DNA from: Nitrospira sp.
GTDB lineage: Bacteria; Nitrospirota; Nitrospiria; Nitrospirales; Nitrospiraceae
DNA: 64,000 bases
Assembly: GCA_030123625.1 (NCBI GenBank)
Contig: CP126121.1
Span: 2,706,179 to 2,770,178 of the forward strand
Reading direction: 5' to 3'
Under the pieces are notes generated by a model that was given only the letters and a program-made list of their open reading frames with translations, was not told the DNA's origin and searched no databases. The number at the start of each line of letters is the position of its first letter. The stretch's first letter is position 1. The translations under genes and the position numbers were made by a program. Shown piece by piece: positions 19,604-29,489 of the stretch.

Positions 19604-19807
19604 TATTGTATTATCGTAGTCTTTCCGCTCAGCTCTCTTGACTGCTTGTTCTGAACTACCTACCCTTGCGACGATTGTAGGTAAACAAGGAGAGTAGAGA
19701 CCACTTCTATTCCGGCGACGTTTCTCCGAGTGACCCTATTCGTATAGCAAGTCAGGGCATCTAGAGTACGGGACCTCGCTTCATACCTCGTTTAAGAAAG
19801 GAACTGC

Positions 19808-21304
19808 ATGAAACAGCAACCGTCCTTCTCGGTTTTGTTTCTGTGTGGTGCGATCATGGGGTTCACAGGTTGCGGTGGTACGCAAACCATCACGATTCCG
19901 CCGCCGTCCTGTCCGACCATCACCGGACAACCATCGAATTTTGGCCCCGAGGCACAGCAGGCGGATACGATGAGTGTCGCCATCGAACTGCGCGACGCGT
20001 ATATGAAAGAGCGTGTAATGACGGAAATGGATCAGCCATTTCCCCAGACCGCCACTACACAGCAACTCGCGATTGCCGAAGGAGATCCCGGGCATATTCC
20101 TTCTGGAGGGGTGAAGGTGACGCAGGCGAAGCTTGAACAACGTTTCGATAACGCCGGCCATCGAATCAACTTATTGGCGATCGATATGATGCCCTGGTTG
20201 CGGAAAGATGAACTTGACCAGCAGGATCCGGCGCAAAACACGTATCGGCTGAGCCAAGCGGTTGTATCGACCCGTCCCTTCACGCTTCGCCTCAGGCTGA
20301 TTCCTCACGTCATTTCCCCCCAGACCGTGGCGGATCTGCCGGAGCGCCGCCGCTTGCTTAACTGTGATTCCAGCGATATGGATTGCAGCGGCGTCGCGCT
20401 ACAACTTGGATTCTATGAACTCTATGATAAGGGTTTCGGTGAAAACGTCGTCTGCAACCCTGGTCAGAGAAACCGAAACTACGACATGATTGCTGCCCAG
20501 GTCTTGCAAGGTGTCCTTGACAGTGTGAACGGCAAGATTATTCCACCGACGACTCCGGGAGGGCAGGCGAAGACAATTCCCGCGATGGCGCCGATTACTA
20601 TTCCGTCCAAGAGCATCGTGGACATGATCTCCGGATTATTGAGTGGACCCGTCAATCTCACCGGTGTGGCTGTCGGGTCCGATCAGCACCTCAAGATCGG
20701 CTTAGTGTTGGATCAAGGGAACCGGATCCCGTTCGACCCCCTTGCCGGATTTCGCCATCAGAACGCAGATTGGGGTGTCCTCATTGAGAAAGGATTTCTT
20801 CAAACAGGAATTACCAGCAACATCACGAGCCGTGCCGCTGCGAGTGCGCCACCGGTCACCATTACCGCCACGACTGTCGACCTGCTTCCCGGAGAGTTCC
20901 ATGTGACAGCAAGCGGCTTTGCCACAACTACGGGACTGAGCTGTAACGTGCCGGTATCATTGGAAGTGTCGATTCCCGCCAACATTTGCAAGAATGCCAT
21001 GAACCAATCAGTCTTAAGTCTATGCCCGGGAGTGCCCAAGGCGACGCCCACGATCACGTTCTGCGCTTTCTGGGACACGATCATTTTCGGACAAAGCACT
21101 GCGACAATCAGGACCTGCCCCACTTGCCCACCTCAATCTACCGGTACCTGTCAAAATCAGGTGGTACAATTCTCCGCCGGGCCGAACGATGTGTTTTATG
21201 CGACAGAACTTGATACAGACGGCGTGTTTTATCTCTCGGGGCGCAGCACGTTCATGGATACTACACTTCCAGGGAGAGCAGCAGCTCCCAATGTTTGCCC
21301 GTAG
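19808..21304 (+). CDS. Large predicted lipoprotein, unknown function
   Basis: 498 aa. Signal peptide with lipobox FTGC near residue 22 and a second Cys close by. The mature part is beta-rich with several Cys clusters (LLNCDSSDMDCSGVALQLG, TCPTCPPQSTGTC). One middle segment, rich in isoleucine and proline (GKIIPPTTPGGQAKTIPAM), is followed by SGPVNLTGVAVGSDQHLKIGLVLD, reminiscent of lipid-binding or tubular folds, but I cannot name a family. AAGGAA precedes the ATG. It ends 113 bp before the preferred recQ start. Confidence 0.7.
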   Translation: MKQQPSFSVLFLCGAIMGFTGCGGTQTITIPPPSCPTITGQPSNFGPEAQQADTMSVAIELRDAYMKERVMTEMDQPFPQTATTQQLAIAEGDPGHIPSGGVKVTQAKLEQRFDNAGHRINLLAIDMMPWLRKDELDQQDPAQNTYRLSQAVVSTRPFTLRLRLIPHVISPQTVADLPERRRLLNCDSSDMDCSGVALQLGFYELYDKGFGENVVCNPGQRNRNYDMIAAQVLQGVLDSVNGKIIPPTTPGGQAKTIPAMAPITIPSKSIVDMISGLLSGPVNLTGVAVGSDQHLKIGLVLDQGNRIPFDPLAGFRHQNADWGVLIEKGFLQTGITSNITSRAAASAPPVTITATTVDLLPGEFHVTASGFATTTGLSCNVPVSLEVSIPANICKNAMNQSVLSLCPGVPKATPTITFCAFWDTIIFGQSTATIRTCPTCPPQSTGTCQNQVVQFSAGPNDVFYATELDTDGVFYLSGRSTFMDTTLPGRAAAPNVCP

Positions 21305-21417
21305 GGAGGAGAGGCGGAGACGGTGAGGGTGGCAGCTCTCGACTTGCCTACAGGTACTCGTCTATAGTGCCTTCGTTTTGGCTTGTGCCACCACTTCATC
21401 TTTCTGTTTCACCTCAC

Positions 21418-23280
21418 GTGGATGATCTGACTCGACAGCTCAACGAACGGTTCGGGTTTGCGGCGTTCCGGCCTGGCCAGGAGGACGTCATTCGCGCCGT
21501 ATTGGCCGGGCGCGATGCGATGGCGGTCATGCCGACGGGGCAGGGGAAATCGCTCTGCTATCAATTGCCGGCGACCCTTCTACCAGGACTGACGCTGGTG
21601 ATTTCTCCCCTCATCGCATTGATGCAAGATCAAGTGACGGCCATGAGGCAGCGGAAGATTGCTGCGGCGGCATTTCACTCAGGCCTCACTGGTTTCGAGA
21701 AGAGCCTCGTGATGCAGGATCTTCAGCAGCGGCGCGTTCAGCTCCTCTATTTGGCGCCGGAACGGATGCAGCATGAAGGGTTTCTCCGACTGTTGCGTTC
21801 TCTCTGGGTCTCATTACTGGTGGTCGATGAGGCTCATTGCATTTCCCAGTGGGGTCATGATTTCAGGCCCGACTATCTGAAGGTCGGTCACCTTCGCCGG
21901 GAGCTCACGAATCCGCCTTGCTTAGCCTTGACGGCCACGGCCACCGCCCGTGTGCAGGCCGATGTGTGCCGGCTATTGTCGCTTCGTGATCCCTTCCGAT
22001 TAGTCACGGGTTTCAGGCGGGCGAATCTGGCCTTGTCCGTCCATCGTTGTCAAACGCTGAGGGAGAAACTGGGGATGGTGGAGCGCTTGGTTCAAAGTAC
22101 GGAGAAGGGGACGATCATTGTTTATTGCGCGACCCGCCGGACGGTGGAAGAAGTGGCGGCTTGGTTGGGACAATCCCACCAGTCGGTCGGCTACTACCAT
22201 GCCGGACTCTCGGATGAGCAACGGCGACTCGCGCATGAGGATTTCCGCCAAGGGACATTGAGAATCCTGGTCGCGACGAATGCCTTCGGGATGGGTATCG
22301 ATAAGCCCGACGTCCGACTGGTGCTCCATTTCGACATTCCGGGCAGTCTGGAGGCTTATTATCAAGAGGCGGGGCGTGCCGGCCGTGATGGACAGCCCGC
22401 CGCCTGCGTGTTGCTGTTCTGTGAGCGTGATGTGGCCACGCAGGACTATTTCATTGCGCAGGCGTCCAAGGATTCTGAAGGCGCCGAGCGCGCAGCACGC
22501 ATGACGACACTGCTGCAGGAGATCCTGGGGTACGTGTCGGTGTCGACTTGTCGGCAAGTCGCTATTCTTCACTACTTTAGCGATCAAGCCGAGCTGGCCT
22601 TGGGACCTTGCGGACTGTGTGATCGCTGTCTTGCGCCGGCGCGACGGTCGAGTCAAGGAGTCGGTCACGATTCCGCCGTTGCCGCAAAGGCGATATTGGA
22701 GACCGTGTCCTGGTGCATGGGGCGGTTCGGCATGAGCCGAATCGTCGATATTCTTCGCGGAAGCCGTTCGAAAGCGCTGCTTGCTTATGGGGTGGAAGAC
22801 TGTCCGACCTACGGATTCTGCCGTGCCCAGACGAAGCCGGCTGTGGCCGGTTTGGTGAAGGACCTCATCGAGTCAGCATATCTTCAGGTCGAAGGCACGG
22901 AGTATCCTACGCTCGATGTGACTTGCAAAGGACGAGAGGCGCTGCAAGGAATTTCCACGCTGGCAGTGACGCGTGTAGAAGGCCGTCTCACCGATGGATC
23001 GGTAAAGAATCTCCGTCGGACGGATGTCGCCCCGGCGGGAGCATTTCCTGCGTCGCCTGCGGATCGACAACTCTTGGAACGGCTCAGACAACTCCGCACT
23101 GAACTTGCCGAGGAAGAGGGCGTGGCGCCATTCATCATTTTTCACGACAAAACGTTGAAGGCCATCGCCGGGGCTAAGCCCGTCACGCCCGCAGCCCTAT
23201 TGGAGATTCCCGGCATCGGTGACATGAAGGCGGAACGGTATGGCCGGCGGGTGTTGGACGTAGTCAACGAAGATCGCTAG
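21418..23280 (+). CDS. recQ: ATP-dependent DNA helicase RecQ
   Basis: 3'-5' helicase of recombination and repair. Domains in order: helicase core with FRPGQEDVI, Walker A TGQGKS, VVDEAHC and QEAGRAGRDG; RQC zinc region (CRQVAILHYF, CGLCDRC); and a C-terminal HRDC domain (IIFHDKTLKAIA, IPGIGDMKAERYG). The frame is open from TTG 21295, overlapping the lipoprotein end. The GTG at 21418 (V-D-D-L-T-R-Q-L) sits at the family-typical distance from FRPGQE and is preferred, giving 620 aa. No good ribosome site marks any start. Confidence 0.93.
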   Translation: MDDLTRQLNERFGFAAFRPGQEDVIRAVLAGRDAMAVMPTGQGKSLCYQLPATLLPGLTLVISPLIALMQDQVTAMRQRKIAAAAFHSGLTGFEKSLVMQDLQQRRVQLLYLAPERMQHEGFLRLLRSLWVSLLVVDEAHCISQWGHDFRPDYLKVGHLRRELTNPPCLALTATATARVQADVCRLLSLRDPFRLVTGFRRANLALSVHRCQTLREKLGMVERLVQSTEKGTIIVYCATRRTVEEVAAWLGQSHQSVGYYHAGLSDEQRRLAHEDFRQGTLRILVATNAFGMGIDKPDVRLVLHFDIPGSLEAYYQEAGRAGRDGQPAACVLLFCERDVATQDYFIAQASKDSEGAERAARMTTLLQEILGYVSVSTCRQVAILHYFSDQAELALGPCGLCDRCLAPARRSSQGVGHDSAVAAKAILETVSWCMGRFGMSRIVDILRGSRSKALLAYGVEDCPTYGFCRAQTKPAVAGLVKDLIESAYLQVEGTEYPTLDVTCKGREALQGISTLAVTRVEGRLTDGSVKNLRRTDVAPAGAFPASPADRQLLERLRQLRTELAEEEGVAPFIIFHDKTLKAIAGAKPVTPAALLEIPGIGDMKAERYGRRVLDVVNEDR

Positions 23281-23479
23281 CCTCGCAATGGGGTCGACGA
23301 TGGTGCGCGGCCTTTGGCAAAGTAATTCTCTATCAAGCGGCAGCCGGCTGCTGGATACTATCCGAACTTCCTGCCTTGCCAAGTATATTGCAGTTTTGAC
23401 AAGGTTCCACCGTATTCATCCGAAACGAGACGGCCAAGCCCAGGTACCCATCCCTGCTCCCCCGACAGAGGCGTGTCGT

Positions 23480-24988
23480 CTAGCCATCCGGTGTAATCGA
23501 TAAGAATATGGTCGCGTTCCCGCGATTGAGCAACAGAAGGACAGAAGCATTGGGATTCAGCTGGTTGGTGAGTCGCTCAAAATCCTGCACGTTCTTCACC
23601 GGCTTGCGGTTGATTTCACGTATCACGTCGCCTCTACGTAAGCCCGCCCGTTCCGCTGGACTGTCGGCATCGATGTCAGTGACGACCACGCCGGATCGAA
23701 CTTTTGAGCGGCCAAATCGTTCCGACTGTTTCGGTGCGTTTTCGACCGTCACCCCTGCAAGGGTATGTTCGCCCTTGCCACCACCTCCCCCTCGACCTCC
23801 GGCTTTGACGAGCTCTGTCGGCACCTCACCGATTGTCACCCTCACTTCCTGCACCCGCTTGTCTCGGAGAATCAATATCGCCACGTTTGTGCCCGGTGCC
23901 GTCTCAGCCACCAGCGACCGTAAGTGGCCCGGATCGCGAATCGTCGTGCCGTTATACGCGGTAATAATATCGCCGCGCTGGATCTTGGCCTTCGCGGCAG
24001 GTCCATCCTCCACGACATCACCGACCAACGCACCTTCGGTACTGGATGCTCCAAACTCCTTGGCGAGGTCTTGAGATACGTCTTGAATCGAGACCCCAAG
24101 CCAGCCTCGCACGACCTTTCCGTGCTTGATGAGGCTGTTCATCACGCTTTTGGCCATGTTACTGGGAATGGCAAAGCCGATGCCCATGTAGCCACCGCTC
24201 CGAGAAAAAATGGCCGTATTAATGCCGATTAATTCGCCCTTGAGGTTCACCAAGGCTCCACCCGAATTACCGGGATTGATCGCCGCGTCGGTCTGAATGA
24301 AATCCTCATAGTCCACGATACCCATATTGGCGCGGCCGACTGCGCTGATAATCCCCATTGTGACCGTCTGGTTCAACCCGAAAGGATTGCCAACCGCTAA
24401 GACCATTTCTCCCACTTGGAGCTGACTCGCATCACCCCAGGGGAGGATGGGAAGATTGGAGGCCTCGATCTTGACCACCGCCACATCCGTTTTAGGGTCT
24501 GTCCCGATCACTTTGGCCTTAAAGGTGCGTTTGTCTGGCAGGGAAACGGTCAGTTCATCGGCCCCTTCTACGACGTGATTGTTGGTGATGATATAGCCAT
24601 CCGGGGTCACCATCACACCGGACCCGAGTCCCTGTTCCTGGTATTCGCGAGGCTGGGGACTCCGTCCTTCGAATTCTTCGCCGAAGAAGCGGCGGAAAAA
24701 TGGATCGTCAAAGAATGGGGTCTCGAAACGTTCGGTGCCCCCCTTCTTGACCGACGAAATGTTCACGACCGCGGCCTTCGCTTGTTTGGCGACGGCGATG
24801 AAGGGTTGTCCAGAGACAATGGGGGAGGTTGGATTCGAAGTGGTCTCCTGGGCAGCCATGGCAAGCGGTGCCTGCACACTCTGGTCCGCTGGTTGCGAAC
24901 ACTTCACCACCCCGGATAGGATGAATATAGTGGTCGGCACGAACACCACACGAGAAAGCTGCTGAATCAACCGATAAGGTCGCGTCAT
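23480..24988 (-). CDS. degP: Do-like periplasmic serine protease (DegP/HtrA)
   Basis: Periplasmic protease/chaperone for misfolded envelope proteins. The trypsin-like domain has the triad His in ITNNHVVEGAD, Asp in KTDVAVVK and Ser in GNSGGALVN. Two PDZ domains follow, separated by a Gly-rich linker (AGGRGGGGGKG). AAGGAGG lies eight bases before ATG 24988, which sets the start (502 aa) although the frame is open to 25204. The N-terminus is a signal peptide or anchor; its Cys (VVKC) does not make a standard lipobox. A 14-codon leader ORF and a promoter-like motif shared with the BON and PPC-like genes lie upstream. Confidence 0.93.
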   Translation of the reverse strand: MTRPYRLIQQLSRVVFVPTTIFILSGVVKCSQPADQSVQAPLAMAAQETTSNPTSPIVSGQPFIAVAKQAKAAVVNISSVKKGGTERFETPFFDDPFFRRFFGEEFEGRSPQPREYQEQGLGSGVMVTPDGYIITNNHVVEGADELTVSLPDKRTFKAKVIGTDPKTDVAVVKIEASNLPILPWGDASQLQVGEMVLAVGNPFGLNQTVTMGIISAVGRANMGIVDYEDFIQTDAAINPGNSGGALVNLKGELIGINTAIFSRSGGYMGIGFAIPSNMAKSVMNSLIKHGKVVRGWLGVSIQDVSQDLAKEFGASSTEGALVGDVVEDGPAAKAKIQRGDIITAYNGTTIRDPGHLRSLVAETAPGTNVAILILRDKRVQEVRVTIGEVPTELVKAGGRGGGGGKGEHTLAGVTVENAPKQSERFGRSKVRSGVVVTDIDADSPAERAGLRRGDVIREINRKPVKNVQDFERLTNQLNPNASVLLLLNRGNATIFLSITPDG

Positions 24989-25026
24989 CCCCGTCCCCTC
25001 CTTGACAATGGCATCAGCGCCACCCC

Positions 25027-25071
25027 TCAACTCAGCAAGGACAGCGCGCAGAGAACAGCTGTGACTTTCAT
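25027..25071 (-). CDS. Possible 14-aa leader peptide upstream of degP
   Basis: AAAGGAGT followed by ATG and 14 codons (MKVTAVLCALSLLS), then TGA 38 bp before the degP ATG. The peptide looks like a signal-peptide start cut short. It could be a regulatory upstream ORF, or a relic of an older degP N-terminus. Sequence evidence is the ribosome site and frame only. Confidence 0.3.
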   Translation of the reverse strand: MKVTAVLCALSLLS

Positions 25072-25178
25072 AAGTCACTCCTTTCAGCTGGTGGTATGGA
25101 TAAGGTCTTACTGGCGGAGAGCCGTCGTGCGGTGCCATCATCCAGTGGGGGCCTGACGATTCCGCCAACTGGTGTATA

Positions 25179-25208
25179 CATAATTCTGTCTCACACGAAA
25201 TCAAGTCT
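25179..25208 (-). promoter_or_regulatory. Promoter-like motif shared with BON and PPC-like genes
   Basis: Read on the minus strand this is CTTGATTTCGTG then TGAGACAGAATTATG. TTGATT and TATGTA, 16 bp apart, could be -35 and -10. 26 of 30 positions match the motif upstream of the BON gene (40862-40891), including the spacer, which suggests more than a plain sigma-70 promoter. It lies about 190 bp before degP. Confidence 0.5.
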
Positions 25209-25244
25209 GCTAGAGGAGGATGGGAAGGTGACAGCGAACGGCCG

Positions 25245-25352
25245 TTAGTGCGTGCCGTTATCGCCGAATAGATAAATTGTTAGGTACGCCGCAGCAATGG
25301 CCACTACCACGACAATCCCTCCTATAGCGAGCGTTGCGATGATTTCAGCCAT
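25245..25352 (-). CDS. Small single-span membrane protein (35 aa)
   Basis: ATG at 25352 opens a 35-codon frame: MAEIIATLAIGGIVVVV then AIAAAYLTIYLFGDN and a stop. A continuous hydrophobic helix with a short acidic start and polar end is what a genuine micro-membrane protein looks like. The upstream ribosome site is weak (GAGAT). Its function is unknown. It lies upstream of degP on the same strand. Confidence 0.45.
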   Translation of the reverse strand: MAEIIATLAIGGIVVVVAIAAAYLTIYLFGDNGTH

Positions 25353-26072
25353 ATCTCATTGCTACTTGATGGCTGATACAGATCCGCCAGATACGACCTC
25401 GATCCATTGTTTGGGTTCAGCCCTATAAGCGGGATTGTATCTCAATCGCAGAATCGCCTCCTGCAGGCGGTCGCGAAGATACATGATCATGGTCGACCTG
25501 ATGCTGTCTGTATCCATGACGTTTCGCTTCACCATGAGGTGAAGTGATGTGAGGTAATAACAGGAGGAAAAAAATCAAGCCTGACTTCTCCCCTGTATCC
25601 TCCTTTGACTCATCAAATTTTGGCATTACTCGTATAGTCGCAATTGGCAAGCTGAACTGGATGGACTTTGGTGAAGGGCCCATGTTTCTATCCTTACCAG
25701 GAGGTATTGCTATGACTTGGGAAAGCCAAGTGCCTGTGGAGTGTCACAACGGATCGGTCGGGTCATAGGTTGATCGCCCGTTTGACCAGGCAATTCGTGC
25801 TGTGAGCGAGTGGCCAGAGAGTTGAGACATAACGTGCAGCATCTTCTTTGAGGACTCGGATGGATTTACAGTTTGCCGAGGAGTGGAACCAAGTCAGATC
25901 GATATGCATGATTGAGTCCCAGTAAGCAGAGTCGTGAGTCGTGCGCCGGCGGAACCTACAAGACAGGTCAATGAGGAAGGGAGGTGAACACGATGATGGA
26001 TATATGAGACGGTGTCGGCACGGATGCCATTGGGTCAGTCAATTCCTCCATCGACTTACCGGGCGCCGAGCA
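25353..26072. other. Intergenic, about 720 bp, with a short ORF
   Basis: Mostly featureless. A strong ribosome site (CAGGAGG) precedes ATG 25712 on the plus strand, but the frame closes after 18 codons at 25768. This may be a leader peptide or the 5' stub of a lost gene. A minus frame at 25423-25683 has no coding character. Confidence 0.35.
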
Positions 26073-26996
26073 TTACTCAAATATGGATTCTGCGAAATTT
26101 TTAAGATGTTGTTTCACCTTGTCGAACCATCCCTTTCCGGCTTTCCCTCCCGCCGTTCTCCTTTCGATATCGTCTATTTCCGCGTAGAACTCTTTATATT
26201 CTTTCTTGTTGCCATATCCCAGCGCTTCGGCCAGCTTCAATTGCTCTCGGGCCTCAGTGAGCTGCTGCTGCAATGTCTTGCTCTCCTCTTCCGAACGCCC
26301 TTCTTTTTCCGACAGCTGCTCAGCCTTGGTCAGCTTCTCCTTGGTGCGCGCGACTGGCAAGGGAATGATATGATCCGCAACCACCAGGGTATTCAGTGCC
26401 GCTTGGAGAGCGGTCTTGGCATCATCGATCCTGCCTTGATCAATCATGGGAGCGACGGCTGCAATGGCCGCCGGATAGGTTTTGAGAGGAATGTTCACCA
26501 CGCTGATCACGATCTCGCTTGCCAGGTCCCGGAGCAGGTGACGGGCTTTCTGAACATCACCCTCATCCAAGAACTCGTTCGCCGTTATTTTCGCGTTCTC
26601 GATTGCTTCCGGCGTGGTTGCTACGTCGTAGATTTTGACAGTGACATCTATGGGCGCGAGCGCTAACTTGGGATCCCGCGCGAGCACAATATTGAGCTTG
26701 CCGCTGGCACGCTCCAAATGTGCCAACGCCTCCTTGGTTTTTGTCTTCTTCAATGCGGCCAGTGCCTGTCTCGTTTCATCAAGAGCCGACACAGCTTCTT
26801 GTGTGATCTTCTTGCGTTGCTCCGACACCTGCCTCTCAGTGCTTTCATTCAGGCCACTGGGAGCAGATCCTGGCTCTTTTTTAGCCTGGGGTGAGGACGT
26901 GCCTTGGTTGGCGTCGGCTCGACACGGCATCACTGACATGATATTGAGAAGGCCCGTCACGATGAAAATAACGAATGCTATCCGTAGTACTTTCAT
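26073..26996 (-). CDS. YfdX family protein
   Basis: Exported helical protein of the YfdX family (acid/multidrug-stress-linked periplasmic proteins in enterobacteria; the molecular role is not settled). The signal peptide IAFVIFIVTGLLNIMSVMP is followed by the family core QEAVSALDETRQALAALKKTK, LERASGKLNIVLARDPKLAL and a helical C-terminus. GGAGGGGA directly precedes ATG 26996, so the first ATG at 27008 is not used. 307 aa. It lies between degP and the PPC-like gene on the same strand, an apparent envelope-stress block. Confidence 0.88.
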   Translation of the reverse strand: MKVLRIAFVIFIVTGLLNIMSVMPCRADANQGTSSPQAKKEPGSAPSGLNESTERQVSEQRKKITQEAVSALDETRQALAALKKTKTKEALAHLERASGKLNIVLARDPKLALAPIDVTVKIYDVATTPEAIENAKITANEFLDEGDVQKARHLLRDLASEIVISVVNIPLKTYPAAIAAVAPMIDQGRIDDAKTALQAALNTLVVADHIIPLPVARTKEKLTKAEQLSEKEGRSEEESKTLQQQLTEAREQLKLAEALGYGNKKEYKEFYAEIDDIERRTAGGKAGKGWFDKVKQHLKNFAESIFE

Positions 26997-27167
26997 ATTC
27001 CCCTCCATGTGACATGAAACATGTTGGTCCCTGTCAGTGATGCTTGATTCACATCCGGAAGGATCCTGTCCATGTTCCGCTTGATGAATCTCAAACTGGA
27101 ACTCAGTAGCCAGGGGTCACCCCCCCCTGACGGAGACCAATACTCTTACTTCCCTGACGCGCCGCTT

Positions 27168-29024
27168 TTATGAGCTGGTCACCTGCATGTGAAGGCTGCC
27201 GGTGCCAGGCATCGGTGGATGAATGGTCATGGTGTACGTCTCCGAAGTCGGCAACGTCACGGGTGTCAGTGTAAAACTCGAGGCTGCGCTCGTCGTCGTG
27301 GCTAACAAGATACCGTTCGGAGAATAAAGCCTCACGTTCACGTTGCCAATCGTATTTTTGGTCACCTTGATCGTCACCTCTTGGTTGGCCGAGCCCATGA
27401 AGGTATAGCGCCCATTTTGTCCGAGCCTGCTGAGGGTGATCGCTCTCGGGGTCCCGTTGATCTTGAGCGAATCCGACACCTCCGTCGAGAGAGTCAAGGT
27501 CATTTTTCCCGTGTAGCTGCTGGCCGGGTCCACGAGAATCGTGTAGGTGCCCGTGGTCGGCAAGGGGTTTTGATCCGCGAGCACACCTCCTGCCGTACCT
27601 ACCGCTGTGGAGGCAAGGATGGTCCCCTCTGACGTCAGAAGCGTGACCGCGCTCGAGGTGATTTCAACTGACGTCAACCCAAGGCTCACCCACTGCCCTG
27701 CCTGACCATTAAACGTATAGCGTGCCGTCTGGCCTGGCTTGGTCAGAATGACCGGCACCGAAGCTCCATCGAGCGCGATCGTGCCGGTGACTGGTGAAGA
27801 AAGGGCCAGTGTCATACTACCGGTATAGTTACTCACCGGCTCCACCGTGATGGCGTACGTCCCCGTTTCCGGCAACGCCGTCAAAGGATCGAGACTGCCC
27901 CCGCTCGGACCGATCGTCGTTGCCCACCACTTGCTGCCGTCCGGCTTTAGGATAGCCACCGTGCTCAAGGCGATTGACACTCTCGTCATACCGAGATTCA
28001 CCCATTGGCCCGCTCTCCCGTCGAAGGTGTAGCGTGCCCGTTGGCCCGGTACGGTCAGGGTCGGGGTCACCGTCACGTGGTCGATCACGATGGTACCAGT
28101 CAGTTCCGGAGCGTTATAGAGCGCGAGTGTGACCCGACCCGTGTAACTCAGATCCGGGTCGATCAGGATGGCATAGGTTCCAGACGTTGGAAGAACCTGT
28201 GCGGGGATCATCGTTACTCCGGCGATAAACGACGTCGGCTTGCCCAAGGGCATGCCGTCTGGTTTGAGGATCGAGACATACCCACTTCGAATCGTCACAT
28301 CGCTCAATTGCACACTCACTGTTTGGCCGCTTTCACCCGAGAAGGTATAGCGGGCGTTTTGCCCCACTCGTTTGATATCTGCAACTATCGCCCGACCTTG
28401 TGCGACGATCTCGCCACCCAGCTCACTTGAAACTGCTACTGTGACACTTCCGGTGTACTCGCTCATCGGATCAAGGAGAATGGTATACGTTCCGGTCTCA
28501 GGCAACGCGACGAAGTCAAGACTCGCCCCGTTCATCTGGCTGGAAGAGATCAAACTACCCGTCGATTCATCGGTGAACGTATAGGCGGTGGTGGATGTTT
28601 GGACCTTCGTCTGTGAAGAGAGTTCTCGTTGCATCGTCGCGTAATAGTCCTTCACTGCTGAGGGCCGGGTCGCGAGCGGTTCACCACCCGGACGATAGAC
28701 CATGACCCTGAACTGAGTGAGTGAGACATCACTAAACCCGATATTGATACCCTGTCCTGCCGTGCCGTCAAACACGATGACACCCTTTTTCTTGGCGCTC
28801 TTGATTGTGGCGATGACAGGTTCCCCGTCAACAGTAACGTGACCCTTATATTCGATGTCACCCGCCGCGATGCCCTGCGGCAAGGCACTTTCTCCCGCAT
28901 AAGTCAGACCGGTGTTGATACTCCACATGAGCCCTGTCGACATGAGCGCAAGCGCTACCCTTACTACTGCAATGCGGCACTTCCCCCATGGCAATAGGAT
29001 CCCCATAGTCAAATAGGTACTCAT
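27168..29024 (-). CDS. Secreted protein with five PPC-like beta repeats
   Basis: 618 aa. Signal peptide (VALALMSTGLMWSINTGLTYA), then five beta-sandwich repeats of roughly 100 aa. Each ends with the same signature: LPETGTYTILLDPMSEYTG, LPTSGTYAILIDPDLSYTG, LPETGTYAITVEPVSNYTG, LPTTGTYTILVDPASSYTG and a diverged LPTSETYTMTIHP. This matches bacterial pre-peptidase C-terminal-like repeats, here without any catalytic domain. AAGGAGGG precedes the ATG. Probably an exported or surface adhesin-like scaffold; function not known. A promoter-like motif lies at 29190. Confidence 0.85.
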   Translation of the reverse strand: MSTYLTMGILLPWGKCRIAVVRVALALMSTGLMWSINTGLTYAGESALPQGIAAGDIEYKGHVTVDGEPVIATIKSAKKKGVIVFDGTAGQGINIGFSDVSLTQFRVMVYRPGGEPLATRPSAVKDYYATMQRELSSQTKVQTSTTAYTFTDESTGSLISSSQMNGASLDFVALPETGTYTILLDPMSEYTGSVTVAVSSELGGEIVAQGRAIVADIKRVGQNARYTFSGESGQTVSVQLSDVTIRSGYVSILKPDGMPLGKPTSFIAGVTMIPAQVLPTSGTYAILIDPDLSYTGRVTLALYNAPELTGTIVIDHVTVTPTLTVPGQRARYTFDGRAGQWVNLGMTRVSIALSTVAILKPDGSKWWATTIGPSGGSLDPLTALPETGTYAITVEPVSNYTGSMTLALSSPVTGTIALDGASVPVILTKPGQTARYTFNGQAGQWVSLGLTSVEITSSAVTLLTSEGTILASTAVGTAGGVLADQNPLPTTGTYTILVDPASSYTGKMTLTLSTEVSDSLKINGTPRAITLSRLGQNGRYTFMGSANQEVTIKVTKNTIGNVNVRLYSPNGILLATTTSAASSFTLTPVTLPTSETYTMTIHPPMPGTGSLHMQVTSS

Positions 29025-29489
29025 AACACTCCCTCCTTCTCTTCATGAGAGGTCTTGTTATGGATTAAGAGTTGAGATTAATGGACTGTGGAATAGGCCA
29101 AACAAGGGCAGGGCAATCGCTGCCGCCAGTACTCCGCCAGTGTGGGCCTTTCACCAATCCATCTGGTTAAGTATTAGCAACAGCGCACAGATAAATTGTC
29201 CCGGCGAGAAGTCAAGAGGAAGGGGAGTGTCAATACTTAGTGAGTTACTAACTAATTGCGCGTTGTGCGTCTATGAACTTCCGATGGGTAGGAGTAGACA
29301 GTGTCACGGCGATGAAGATGGTGGGTCATAAGTCTGAGAAGATGTGGAAGTGTTTTAATGCAATCGAGAACGCGATTTGGTTCAGGCAGTTATGAATGTC
29401 CAAAAGTACCTCCCGGAGAACACGCCCTGAACACTTGACCCTAAGGCGGAGAGCGCCTGTAGGACTGCAAGTCGTTGAAATGTGGCCAC
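29025..29489. other. Intergenic, 465 bp
   Basis: Upstream region of the PPC-like gene. It contains the promoter-like motif at 29190-29216. Otherwise no gene, repeat or RNA is seen before the tRNA fragment at 29490. Confidence 0.4.
29190..29216 (-). promoter_or_regulatory. Promoter-like motif upstream of the PPC-like gene
   Basis: On the minus strand it reads CTTGACTTCTCGCC then GGGACAATTTATCT. TTGACT and TATCTG are 16 bp apart. The CTTGA...GGGACA.AATT arrangement resembles the degP and BON motifs, with more mismatches. Confidence 0.4.

Noticed and set aside
25423..25683. 86-aa minus frame in the gap before degP
   Set aside because: No ribosome site, low-complexity His/Arg content and no fold pattern.
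25941..26666. 241-aa plus-strand frame
   Set aside because: Antisense to the YfdX gene; composition is a shadow.
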